Shown here piece after piece: positions 33,811-41,807 of a DNA stretch of 64,000 nt. Position numbers and translations under genes: made by a program. Each line of letters starts with the position of its first letter. Within the stretch, counting starts at the first letter, position 1. A model generated the notes under the pieces. That model ran no database searches. It saw only the letters and a program-made list of their open reading frames with translations, and was not told where the DNA came from. Where the stretch lies: NCBI GenBank assembly GCA_900548675.1, contig URLJ01000005.1, positions 1-64,000 of the forward strand. Reading direction: 5' to 3'. The stretch comes from an uncultured Mollicutes bacterium (lineage in GTDB: Bacteria > Bacillota_I > Bacilli_A > ML615J-28 > CAG-313).

Positions 33811-34625
33811 AAGCCACCTCTAACATTTTCAGTTTTATCTTTCTTACGCGTTAAGAACATGCTAATACCCATAATAATTAACATAATAAGAGCCATAAAG
33901 CTACCCATATTTTGGCTTAAAGTTGTAAGTACTAAATTAATAGAACTTCCGATTACTGATACTTTAGCATTACCTAAAATGTCTGTTATCGCATACGACG
34001 ACATTGTTGGAACAAAGACCATCGAAATAGCTGATAAAATACCTGGATATGACATAGGAATAATTACTCTAAAAAATGTTTGATATGGTTTAGCTCCAAG
34101 ATCATTAGCAGCTTCTATCACACTTTTATCCATTTTAATCATCGTTGTATATAATGGTAAAATAACAAATGGTAAGAAGTTATAAACCATACCAATCATT
34201 GTTGATACAAGTGAGTAATTAGATAAATGTAAAATATGTAATAAATCTCTTGTAGCATATGTTCTTAAAATAAAATTAATCCACATCGGCATTATGAATA
34301 AAATAACCATAAAGAAATTAAATTTGTATTCTTTTTTAGCAAGGATATATGCAAGAGGATATCCAATAAGAAGGCAAATAGCAGTATTTGCAATACCAAT
34401 TATAGCACTTGTTACAAGCGAGTTAATATAATCAGCATTAGTGAAGAATTCTACAGCATTTTTAAATGTAAAATGACCATTTCCATCACTAAAAGCATAA
34501 ATTATAATTAAGACTAAAGGTACAGCAACAAAGACCGCAATAAAGGCTAAATAAGGGATTGCGAGAAGTTTTCGTGAAAAATGAACTTCTTGTGTTCTAA
34601 CTTTTTTCTCATTATTCTTTAGCAT
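33804..34625 (-). CDS. potB: Polyamine ABC transporter permease PotB
   Basis: 273 residues, six predicted transmembrane helices. The EAA loop is EAANDLGAKPYQTFFRVIIP. The N-terminal signal-like helix (LLAIPYLAFIAVFVAVPLVL) and PLYTTMIKMD are typical of PotB. The start lies 14 bases inside the potA 3' end. Confidence 0.95.
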   Translation of the reverse strand: MLKNNEKKVRTQEVHFSRKLLAIPYLAFIAVFVAVPLVLIIIYAFSDGNGHFTFKNAVEFFTNADYINSLVTSAIIGIANTAICLLIGYPLAYILAKKEYKFNFFMVILFIMPMWINFILRTYATRDLLHILHLSNYSLVSTMIGMVYNFLPFVILPLYTTMIKMDKSVIEAANDLGAKPYQTFFRVIIPMSYPGILSAISMVFVPTMSSYAITDILGNAKVSVIGSSINLVLTTLSQNMGSFMALIMLIIMGISMFLTRKKDKTENVRGGLW

Positions 34626-36117
34626 ATTTCTTTACCTCATCTTTTAAGGTAAGTTTAATTTTAGCTGGATCTACTTTAACACTTACACGGTCAAATTCAT
34701 TCCAAGTATATTCTGTATCTACGACGAAATCTTCATCATTGGCGGTTCTAATGATTACTTGATAGTGGTCACCTTTATATATTATTGAAACAATTTCCCC
34801 TGCTACTATGCCATCTTCTTCGTTATCGATGATTTCAATATCATGAAGACCTATTTCAGCTTTAACATCAGCATCAGTTAAATCATATTTAGTGCCGGCA
34901 GCATCCACTAGATAACCTTCTTCATCAAGATGAGAACCTGGCAATAATTGCGTTACATCACATTCAAAAGCACCATCATCTATTACTACGCGATTTTGTT
35001 TATCAATATATGCTTCATATATATTACTAGTAAATAATTTTTTCATAATATGAATGTTTTCAGGAGTTATGGAAATGGAAGCCATACAATCAATTTCATG
35101 GTTTTTTGTATCTTGAATAATAACTTCATTTTTACCGACCATCATAATGTATTCATAGTGTACCCCTTTGAATACTTTACTGATCAGTTTTCCGTCAACC
35201 ATTCCTGTTCCAGGCGCACTAATTTTTACATCTTCAGGACGAAGAACAACATCCACTTTTTCATTTATTGGAAATTCATCAACACAATCAAAAACTTTAT
35301 TTAGAAAACGAATCTTTTTGTCCCCAACAATTGTTCCTTCATATATATTACTTTCACCAATAAAGTCTGCGACAAAAGCATTTTTGGGTTCGTTATATAT
35401 ATCTTCAGGTCTACCGATCTGTTGAATGCAACCATCTTTCATGACAACAATTGTATCACTCATCGTAAGTGCTTCTTCTTGGTCATGGGTAACATATATA
35501 AAAGTTATTCCTAACTTTTTATGCATTTCTTTTAATTCCATTTGCATGTCTTGACGCATTTTTAAATCAAGTGCGCCTAGAGGCTCATCAAGTAATAAGA
35601 TTTCTGGTTCATTAACGATTGCACGAGCGATTGCGATACGTTGTTGTTGCCCACCACTTAATGTTGAAATGTTACGATATTCAAATTCTTCTAGATCGAC
35701 AATTTTTAAAGCTTTTGTTACTTTTTCATCAATTTCATCACGAGTAAGTTTTCTTGTTTTAGTAACAATATTACCATTTTTATCTTTTACTTCTTCCGTA
35801 ATTTTCTTAAGTTTTAAGCCGAAAGCGACATTATTATAAACATCAAGATGAGGAAACAAAGCATAGCGTTGAAAAACAGTATTAACAGGTCTTTCATATG
35901 GAGGAAGATGAGTTATATCTTTTCCATTTAGTAAAATTTTTCCTTCAGTTGGGAGTTCAAACCCTGCGATCATTCTAAGTGTTGTAGTTTTACCACATCC
36001 AGATGGACCTAGGAAAGTTATAAATTCCCCTTTATTAACATATAGATTAAAGTTTTCAACGGCATATACATCATCATATTTTTTAGATACATTGATAAGT
36101 TCAATTATTTTTTCCAT
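34612..36117 (-). CDS. potA: Polyamine ABC transporter ATPase PotA with extended C-terminus
   Basis: 501 residues against about 360-380 for most PotA proteins. Walker A GPSGCGKTTTLRMIAG (38-53), Q-loop VFQRYALFPHLDV, signature LSGGQQQRIAIARAI, Walker B ILLLDEPLGALD and the H-loop YVTHDQEEA are all intact. The usual TOBE domain follows (VDVVLRPEDVKI). About 130 extra residues then form what looks like a second TOBE-like unit (AGEIVSIIYKGDHYQVIIRT). This may bind polyamine or another signal as feedback. GGAG precedes the ATG. It is the first gene of potABCD, 10 bp after the XRE-cupin gene. Confidence 0.94.
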   Translation of the reverse strand: MEKIIELINVSKKYDDVYAVENFNLYVNKGEFITFLGPSGCGKTTTLRMIAGFELPTEGKILLNGKDITHLPPYERPVNTVFQRYALFPHLDVYNNVAFGLKLKKITEEVKDKNGNIVTKTRKLTRDEIDEKVTKALKIVDLEEFEYRNISTLSGGQQQRIAIARAIVNEPEILLLDEPLGALDLKMRQDMQMELKEMHKKLGITFIYVTHDQEEALTMSDTIVVMKDGCIQQIGRPEDIYNEPKNAFVADFIGESNIYEGTIVGDKKIRFLNKVFDCVDEFPINEKVDVVLRPEDVKISAPGTGMVDGKLISKVFKGVHYEYIMMVGKNEVIIQDTKNHEIDCMASISITPENIHIMKKLFTSNIYEAYIDKQNRVVIDDGAFECDVTQLLPGSHLDEEGYLVDAAGTKYDLTDADVKAEIGLHDIEIIDNEEDGIVAGEIVSIIYKGDHYQVIIRTANDEDFVVDTEYTWNEFDRVSVKVDPAKIKLTLKDEVKKYAKE

Positions 36118-36127
36118 TTGTTACTCC

Positions 36128-36661
36128 TTAAAAATTTGGTGGACTACTTACCCAAATAATTTTGGCAGGTTTGTCCTTCATATTTTTTAAATAGTGATTT
36201 TTATTAGTTACAAAATAGAATGCTTCACCCTTTTTGCATACTTCTTTTCTATTTCCGTACACTACCACTATTTCCCCTTCTAACACATACCCAAATTCTT
36301 CGCCTTCATGTGGCATATCAATATCCGATGTTGACTTTGCATTAATCGTGTAAAGTATCGGTTCCATTTCATTTTTCTGACTATTAGGAACGAGCCATGT
36401 CATCGTTGAATCAGAAGATGTTTTGACAAAGAAATCTTCTTTTTTAAAAACGATTGCTTCATCTTCTTCTTCCGAAAAGAATTCTTTTAAATTAGTACCT
36501 AGCGCTGACAAAATATCCGTCAGAGTACTTATTGAAGGACTTGTCAAATCATTTTCAATTTGAGATATATATCCTTTAGTTAAATCGCAACGATTAGCAA
36601 GCTCTTCTTGGGTTAAACCATATAGAGTCCTCAATTGTTTTATATTGCTGCCAATACTCAT
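36128..36661 (-). CDS. XRE-cupin regulator of polyamine uptake (PuuR-like)
   Basis: 177 residues: a Cro/C1 helix-turn-helix (residues 3-60, LTQEELANRCDLTKGYISQI) joined to a C-terminal cupin (about 105-175, MPHEGEEFGYVLEGEIVVVY and GEAFYFVTNKNHYLKN). This is the PuuR/MmsR-type layout, in which the cupin binds a small ligand such as a polyamine. It is the first gene of the pot operon, with a strong GGAGG site and overlapping inverted repeats just upstream that suggest autoregulation. Confidence 0.9.
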   Translation of the reverse strand: MSIGSNIKQLRTLYGLTQEELANRCDLTKGYISQIENDLTSPSISTLTDILSALGTNLKEFFSEEEDEAIVFKKEDFFVKTSSDSTMTWLVPNSQKNEMEPILYTINAKSTSDIDMPHEGEEFGYVLEGEIVVVYGNRKEVCKKGEAFYFVTNKNHYLKNMKDKPAKIIWVSSPPNF

Positions 36662-36673
36662 ATGTCCTCCTCT

Positions 36674-36702
36674 ACTAAACTTTTTGTTTAGTATTATTAA
36701 AC
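36674..36702. promoter_or_regulatory. Overlapping operator dyads before the XRE-cupin/pot operon
   Basis: ACTAAAC (36674-36680) and GTTTAGT (36686-36692) form one dyad. GTTTA (36686-36690) and TAAAC (36698-36702) form a second that shares an arm. They lie 13-41 bp before the start codon, a good position for an autoregulatory XRE operator. Confidence 0.7.
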
Positions 36703-36752
36703 ATATATATTATATATTATTTCTCCATTTTGTCAAGTGATATACGCTAAAT

Positions 36753-36788
36753 AAAAGGAATTTGCTTTTAATCTGCAAATTCCTTTTT
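36753..36788 (-). terminator. Terminator after the DUF1540 gene
   Basis: AAAAGGAATTTGC (36753-36765) pairs with GCAAATTCCTTTT (36775-36787), with T-rich flanks on both sides so it may work in both directions. Confidence 0.85.
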
Positions 36789-36799
36789 CACTTTATTTT

Positions 36800-37144
36800 T
36801 TACACATCTTTGCTTTCAAAAGTTTTACACATCGTAGTAGCGGCATTTTTGGCTTGATCGCCATCTGCGGTCTTTTTTATTTCAATTCTATCAGCTCTAC
36901 ATCTTGAATCACATTCAAATACGCAGTTTACAGCATCACAATATACTGATGTTTCAGGTTTAAATGTTTCTTCAAATTTTGCAAATTCATAGTTGTAACT
37001 CCCTCTACCTTTAGGGACGAAACTTAAGCAAGCAGTATCTTTTTTGCATCTTGCTTCTGGCCCTTCAACATCAATTGCACCTCTTGCGCATAGATGATCT
37101 GCATTATAACTGCATTCTGAAACTTCACATTTTAATTTTGGCAT
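36800..37144 (-). CDS. DUF1540 protein with two Cys-rich repeats
   Basis: 114 residues containing two copies of the DUF1540 pattern: LKCEVSECSYNADHLCARGA...CKKDTACLSF (about 3-43) and VYCDAVNCVFECDSRCRADR...TMCKTF (about 67-110). Each has four or five cysteines that likely bind a metal ion. Such proteins are common in Clostridia and Bacilli, and their function is not established. GGAGG precedes the ATG. Single-gene unit. Confidence 0.9.
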   Translation of the reverse strand: MPKLKCEVSECSYNADHLCARGAIDVEGPEARCKKDTACLSFVPKGRGSYNYEFAKFEETFKPETSVYCDAVNCVFECDSRCRADRIEIKKTADGDQAKNAATTMCKTFESKDV

Positions 37145-37232
37145 TGTTTTTCCTCCTTTTTGTTATTACTATTTTTTGATAAATGTTTGAAAATATACAA
37201 TTTTTTTTATTTTTATTTATTTATCATATCGT

Positions 37233-37261
37233 TTGACAAAACAGGTGAAATAACGTATAAT
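37233..37261 (+). promoter_or_regulatory. Promoter of the tRNA-Ser/Glu unit
   Basis: TTGACA (37233-37238), 17-nt spacer, TATAAT (37256-37261), a perfect consensus 10 nt before the tRNA-Ser. Confidence 0.93.
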
Positions 37262-37271
37262 ACTATAGCCT

Positions 37272-37362
37272 GGAGCAATACTCAAGAGGCTGAAGAGGCG
37301 CCCCTGCTAAGGGCGTAGGTCGGGAAACTGGCGCAAGGGTTCAAATCCCTTTTGCTCCGCCA
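37272..37362 (+). tRNA. tRNA-Ser (GCT)
   Basis: A class II tRNA with long variable arm. Acceptor GGAGCAA/TTGCTCC, anticodon GCT in CTGCTAA, G73 and encoded CCA (37360-37362). Confidence 0.95.
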
Positions 37363-37366
37363 TCTT

Positions 37367-37443
37367 GGTCCATTGGAGAAGTGGCTTAACTCACATGCCT
37401 TTCACGCATGCATTCATGGGTTCGAATCCCGTATGGATCACCA
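37367..37443 (+). tRNA. tRNA-Glu (TTC)
   Basis: Acceptor GGTCCAT/ATGGATC, anticodon TTC in CTTTCAC, A73 and encoded CCA (37441-37443). It lies 4 nt after the tRNA-Ser in the same transcript. Confidence 0.93.
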
Positions 37444-37457
37444 TTAATTGAAATTTA

Positions 37458-37487
37458 TTAGTCTTCTTTAAAGAAGGCTAATTTTTT
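37458..37487 (+). terminator. Terminator of the tRNA-Ser/Glu unit
   Basis: TTAG-CTTCTT pairs with AAGAAG-CTAA around one mismatch, followed by six T residues. Confidence 0.85.
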
Positions 37488-37667
37488 GTTTTACAAATTT
37501 GGAAACTTTAGTTTCTATGGGATTCGAACCTATAAGAGATAAAGAAGGAAATTAATTTGAATTTGGTATATAATACTTTCAGTTTAGTTTGATTTTACTC
37601 ATCTGTTGATTTGTAGTTTTATATAAATTTATAAAGTATAATTATATTGTAAGCTTACAATTATAAT

Positions 37668-37929
37668 ATTAAAAATTATCGTTTAGCTGAAGGTATGACT
37701 CAAGAAAATTGGCTGAATATACAAGAGTTAGTTCGCGTGATATTTCAAGATGGGAAATAATACTTACCATGATATTTCATTACTTCTAGTACTTGCAGAT
37801 ACCTTTGAAGTTACTGTGGATGCATTGCTTGATGCAAATGTTTATAAAAAAGAACATGATTTAAAAGTATACTTATTGAAAATCAAAAATATAAATACAC
37901 TGGTGATAAAGAATATAGTCTTTTTATAA
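37668..37929 (+). pseudogene. Decayed XRE regulator
   Basis: Stitched across frames, the translation reads NYRLAEGMTQEN, then LAEYTRVSSRDISRWE, then TYHDISLLLVLADTFEVTVD and ALLDAN, a standard Cro/C1 helix-turn-helix. At least two frameshifts (near 37710 and 37757) break it and no start codon with a ribosome site is seen. It lies between the tRNA terminator and a degenerate copy of it. Confidence 0.75.
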
Positions 37930-38017
37930 AATAAGCGACATATTTTTATTGAATACACCCCTCAAAAAAAGAAAACATTTTTGTAAATATTATTTATCAG
38001 AAAAATCAAAAGTATGA

Positions 38018-38115
38018 TATAATATTATTGAACCATGGGAAGGCTTGGGTAATGCCTGAATCCAAATATTCCATTTATGGGAAAAGTAGGTTTATACAGC
38101 CTACTTTTTTTATTT
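38018..38115 (+). ncRNA. Orphan small structured RNA with its own promoter and terminator
   Basis: An extended -10 (TGATATAAT, ending at 38023) predicts a start near 38030. About 55 nt follow that can fold as nested helices: CCAT/ATGG (38033 and 38077), GGA/TCC (38038 and 38061) and AGGC/GCCT (38041 and 38054). A possible TTGG-CCAA contact links 38045-38048 with 38062-38065. A strong terminator comes next: AGTAGG (38085-38090) pairs with CCTACT before seven T residues. No plus-strand gene follows (pyruvate kinase is convergent), so it is a free-standing RNA of roughly 80 nt. It lacks the SRP-RNA core and I could not match a riboswitch class. Confidence 0.6.
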
Positions 38116-38192
38116 GTTTCATATTTTTGGTACAGTTTTTAAAAAAGAGTGAAACTATAAATGTTAAAATAAAACATTTCGTAGTAATGACA

Positions 38193-38239
38193 CATTAGTT
38201 GAAATCTATCAGTCTTCTAATAAAGAAAACTAATTTTTA
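38193..38239 (+). repeat. Degenerate copy of the tRNA-Glu 3' flank and terminator
   Basis: The stretch ATTAGTTGAAATCTATCAGT and following bases matches 37443-37487 over about 46 bp with scattered substitutions, ending in the same CTAATTTTT. A duplicated tRNA downstream flank bounding about 750 bp with a decayed HTH gene suggests a lost insertion or duplication. Confidence 0.5.
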
Positions 38240-38255
38240 ATATATGGAGTATATA

Positions 38256-38303
38256 AAAAGGTAATAGATCCTAAGATGTTTTCGTATCTATTACCTTTTT
38301 TTA
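38256..38303 (-). terminator. Terminator of pyruvate kinase
   Basis: GGTAATAGAT (38260-38269) pairs with ATCTATTACC (38286-38295), with T-runs on both sides, so it can also stop plus-strand transcripts. Confidence 0.88.
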
Positions 38304-38309
38304 TTTTAT

Positions 38310-39731
38310 TTAATTATTTTCAATTATTCTTATCGTGTTAGTAACACCATGTTTTTGACCAAAGCCACTCGTAATAATGATGTTAGCATTTTTATTGATG
38401 CCTAGACTTTCAGCAACTTCTTTAGCTATCTCATCACACATACTGATGTCATCAATATAATTAACAATAACTGGATATACTCCCCAGTAATAACTAAGTT
38501 TTCGGCAAGTTTCAGGAGTATTCGTACAAGCAACAATCGGTGCATTAGGACGATATTTACAGATTCTTTTAGCTGTACCACCTGTTTCTGTAAAAGCCAT
38601 AATCGCTTCTACTTTATCAAGGGTTAAACAACATTGGGCAACGCAAGCACCTATAGCATCATTTTTAGAATGTTGATTATATTTTTGATTATCGTTTAAA
38701 AGTTTTTCATAATCAATTGTCGCTTCTACAGCTCTCGCAATTTTATCCATATATTTGACACTTTCAACAGGGTATTTACCGATCGCCGATTCACCACTAA
38801 GCATTATCGCATCGCTACCATCTAAAATGGCGTTAGCAACATCGCTAGTTTCAGCTCTTGTTGGACGTGGTGATGATATCATAGATTCCATCATATGAGT
38901 AGCTGTAATAACTGGCTTTCCAAAATGATTAGCCATTTTTATCATTTGTTTTTGGTATAATGGCACCAACTCTTGAGCTATTTCCACTCCCAAATCTCCT
39001 CTTGCTACCATTATTCCATCGGCTGTTTTAATAATTCCTTCAAGATTATTTAAAGCTTCTTGACATTCAATTTTAGCTATTATTTCCATATTAGGACGGC
39101 CAAACTCTTTTAATAGTTTTCTTACTTCAAGAATGTCTTCTTCTCTACGAACAAATGACAATGCGATTAAATCAAAACCTTGTTCACAGCCAAATTTGAT
39201 GTCGTTATAATCTTTTTCTGAAACGAAAGGCATGGAAAGTTTTACACCAGGAACATTGATGCCTTTTTTGTTTTTAATGACACCACTTGTATTAACACGG
39301 CAATTGAATTCTTCATCAGTTTTACTAATGACGCTTAAAGACATCTTACCATCATCAATAAGTACTTCATCACCTACGGAAATATCACTAAAAAGTTCTT
39401 TACAATTGACGTAAAAACGTTCGTTGTTTCCAAGGATTTCTTCACTTACTATTTTAACAATGTCTCCTTCGTTAAAGTAAACTTCATCATTTACAAAATT
39501 ACCTGTTCTAATTTCAGGGCCTTTTGTATCAAGCATTATGCCGACATATTTATTTGTTTTAGCACTAGCAGTTCTAATTCTCGCAATTCGTTTAACGGAT
39601 TCACTGATATCACCATGTGAGAAATTTAATCTAGCAACGTTCATTCCCGCCTCAAACATTTTAATTAACATTTTCTCCGATTCAATTGCAGGTCCTACTG
39701 TGCAAATTATTTTTGTTTTACGTATATTCAT
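38310..39731 (-). CDS. pyk: Pyruvate kinase
   Basis: 473 residues, normal length. It makes ATP and pyruvate from phosphoenolpyruvate in the last step of glycolysis. The N-terminus KTKIICTVGPA, the catalytic-barrel motif AKIECQEALNNLEGII (Lys of the IE motif), MVARGDLGVEI and the signature ATHMMESMISSPRPTRAE are all intact, as is the C-terminal allosteric domain (AFTETGGTAKRICKYRPNAP). GGAGAA lies 7 nt before the ATG. It may be co-transcribed with the GNAT gene 12 bp upstream. Confidence 0.98.
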   Translation of the reverse strand: MNIRKTKIICTVGPAIESEKMLIKMFEAGMNVARLNFSHGDISESVKRIARIRTASAKTNKYVGIMLDTKGPEIRTGNFVNDEVYFNEGDIVKIVSEEILGNNERFYVNCKELFSDISVGDEVLIDDGKMSLSVISKTDEEFNCRVNTSGVIKNKKGINVPGVKLSMPFVSEKDYNDIKFGCEQGFDLIALSFVRREEDILEVRKLLKEFGRPNMEIIAKIECQEALNNLEGIIKTADGIMVARGDLGVEIAQELVPLYQKQMIKMANHFGKPVITATHMMESMISSPRPTRAETSDVANAILDGSDAIMLSGESAIGKYPVESVKYMDKIARAVEATIDYEKLLNDNQKYNQHSKNDAIGACVAQCCLTLDKVEAIMAFTETGGTAKRICKYRPNAPIVACTNTPETCRKLSYYWGVYPVIVNYIDDISMCDEIAKEVAESLGINKNANIIITSGFGQKHGVTNTIRIIENN

Positions 39732-39743
39732 TTACTTTTTCTC

Positions 39744-40271
39744 CTATTTTAAATTGTTAGGTGATAATTCATAACAAACTGCTGTCTGCCAATTTCCGAG
39801 TTGATCGATAAAAGCATTCTCATTTATTGCGGTTTTGATGAATCCTATTTTTTCATAAACATGTTTAGCACGTTCATTGTTAATATTTGTATCTAGCACT
39901 ATTTTTTTGATCTTCTTTTTATCAAAAAGATATCCAGCCAGTAACTTTATACTAATTGTACCATATCCTTTATTTTGATAATTCACATCACAAATCTTAA
40001 TGCCTATTTCAGCAGTACCATCATCTTTAATATTATAGTTCATTTCTCCCACAGGTATCCCACTTATTTCAATAATTAATAATACATTTTGAGGATTTTC
40101 TACGGCATTTTGATCAATTATTCTTTTTGTCAATTCAGGAATGTTTGTTTTAATCCCATTAGGGAATCCTGCATGAGCCATTATTTTACCATTAGCCCAC
40201 CAATTTGCAAGCAACATAGCATCACTAGGACGCGCTCTTCTTATTACCACATTATCTCTTGACAAAAACAT
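39744..40271 (-). CDS. GNAT family acetyltransferase
   Basis: 175 residues from the ATG at 40271 (GAGAGG upstream); a longer frame to 40379 has no ribosome site and unlikely sequence. The GNAT fold is shown by VVIRRARPSDAMLLANWW at the start, the acetyl-CoA loop NYQKGYGT-like segment (VNYQNKGYGTISIKLLAGYL) and NERAKHVYEKIGFIKTA near the end. It resembles the RimJ/RimL-like branch that acetylates small molecules or protein N-termini; the substrate is unknown. It is upstream of pyk on the same strand. Confidence 0.85.
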   Translation of the reverse strand: MFLSRDNVVIRRARPSDAMLLANWWANGKIMAHAGFPNGIKTNIPELTKRIIDQNAVENPQNVLLIIEISGIPVGEMNYNIKDDGTAEIGIKICDVNYQNKGYGTISIKLLAGYLFDKKKIKKIVLDTNINNERAKHVYEKIGFIKTAINENAFIDQLGNWQTAVCYELSPNNLK

Positions 40272-40584
40272 AATTATATATAACCTCTCTTTTTCAAAAG
40301 TATTATAGCATTTTTTATTACTTTGTCTAATAATATGCCATTTTTTGTTATTGTGAAAGTAATGTTTTTGAATTAACACACTAATTATTCAGTCATAGTA
40401 AATTTATTTAGATAAAGATATCGCTAGATACAGCTATAAACTTTATTATAACATCTATCATCTGCTTATTTTTACTGAGTCTAACTATAGTTTTTCTTAT
40501 TTTCTATACTAATTACTTTTTGCATCGCAAGTTAAATTTTTTTTCAATAATTATGATGAGTATGATCTAAAGTGCAAGCGTAAA

Positions 40585-40617
40585 ATTAAAAAAGATGAAG
40601 GTTCCTTTCTTCATCTT
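40585..40617 (-). terminator. Terminator of the XRE gene at 40632
   Basis: AAGATGAAG (40592-40600) pairs with CTTCATCTT (40609-40617), followed by TTTTTT on the minus strand. The rest of 40272-40631 is AT-rich with nothing recognised. Confidence 0.8.
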
Positions 40618-40631
40618 AAGATTAATCAATT

Positions 40632-41156
40632 TTATTTAATTTTATTCATTGCGATAAGGATATGATCTAATACTTTTTTATTTTCAAAATATTGCTTAAC
40701 TTCTTCTAAATCAACATAATATTTACCACTATTAATTCCCTGCAGCAATACTTCAGCAACTAATATTTTTTTGTAGTGTTGATTATTCAAACTTTCCTCA
40801 AGATTTAAATTCATTTTATTATTTATGCCCTCAACCATACCTATATAAAACAAACTGTTTTCGCCAAAATAATTTTTAACATCTTCAATTGCTTTAAATC
40901 CACTTTCAACATCCTTAATAGTCATGAGTTTTCTATTGTTCATAATATACGTTCCACCATGTAATAATAAATCAACGTTGGTTCCTAGAATCTCACAAAG
41001 TTCTAATAATATTGAATAATCAGGTAATGTTTCACCAGATTCCCACTTGCTTACAGCTTGAAAAGTAATACCAAGTTTATCTGCTAATTGCTTTTGAGTT
41101 AGTTCTTTATCTTTTCTTAATTTTTGAATATATTTTCCAATTTTGATTTGATCCAT
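40632..41156 (-). CDS. XRE-family transcriptional regulator
   Basis: 174 residues. The Cro/C1 helix-turn-helix is at 5-66 (KELTQKQLADKLGITFQAVS then KWESGETLPDYSILLELCEI). The C-terminal 100 residues are helical (SLFYIGMVEGINNKMNLNLE) without a recognised domain. It stands downstream of a decayed ABC ATPase fragment. Its ribosome site (AAAGG) is rather distant from the ATG. Confidence 0.85.
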   Translation of the reverse strand: MDQIKIGKYIQKLRKDKELTQKQLADKLGITFQAVSKWESGETLPDYSILLELCEILGTNVDLLLHGGTYIMNNRKLMTIKDVESGFKAIEDVKNYFGENSLFYIGMVEGINNKMNLNLEESLNNQHYKKILVAEVLLQGINSGKYYVDLEEVKQYFENKKVLDHILIAMNKIK

Positions 41157-41177
41157 TATTTCTAATCCAACCTTTCA

Positions 41178-41273
41178 CTATTTTTTATCTGATAATATAT
41201 ATATTATATCAGCATATTTTAAAAACTCTATTTTATGTGTAACAGACATAATTATGTATCCATCATTACTTGA
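41178..41273 (-). pseudogene. Remnant of an ABC transporter ATPase C-terminus
   Basis: Read on the minus strand, a short open frame ending at TAG (41180-41178) gives IIMSVTHKIEFLKYADIIYI followed by LSDKK. This matches the H-loop region of ABC ATPases ('VTH....A D.I..L.DGK'). No Walker motifs are near. A 19-codon ORF with a GAGAGG site starts just upstream at 41311 in another frame and may be its decayed leader. Confidence 0.45.
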
Positions 41274-41614
41274 TATTTTTTAGTATCTCTTTTAATTGTT
41301 TCTTTTGACATAAATATAACCTCTCTTCATGTTTATAGTTATATTATATAATACAAATATATACTAAACAATAACTAGAAAGTTGATTTAAATCAACTAA
41401 AAATAGAATACACATAAAAAAAGATGTACTACAAATTTAATAGCTTCATAAAATTTTATAATGATTAATTTTTATCAAAATCTATTTAATAATTAAGTAT
41501 CAATTAATTCTTACTTTTCCATATTTTAAATTTCTAAAATAGTGATGTTTGTATTTATTTTTCTATCATTGTTCATTATCCATATTTAGTTTTGACATCT
41601 AATTATAACATAAT

Positions 41615-41656
41615 TTAAAAATAAAAGGAGCTATTAATAAAAATTAATAGTTCCTT
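41615..41656 (-). terminator. Long hairpin downstream of the DAC-like gene
   Basis: AAGGAGCTATTAAT pairs with ATTAATAGTTCCTT (about 41625-41655, one G-U), followed by TTTTATTTTT on the minus strand. The remainder of 41274-41807 shows no gene. Confidence 0.7.
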
Positions 41657-41807
41657 TACTATGCATAATAAAATGCCGTACTCGCAATTATGCGATCTAG
41701 TAAAAACGATCTCTCGCTATACTACCTTCAATTGTTAACAACATTATACAACAACAATTAATAAATGTCAAGTAGAATGATGTCATTATTATTATATGTA
41801 TATCAAA

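Noticed and set aside
38018..38115. Small SRP RNA (ffs) as identity of the orphan RNA
   Set aside because: The conserved helix-8 core with its GGAA tetraloop and AGCAG side is not present.
41670..41730. Possible structured element with GCGATC/GATCTC words
   Set aside because: Pairing is short and ambiguous, with no promoter or terminator around it.
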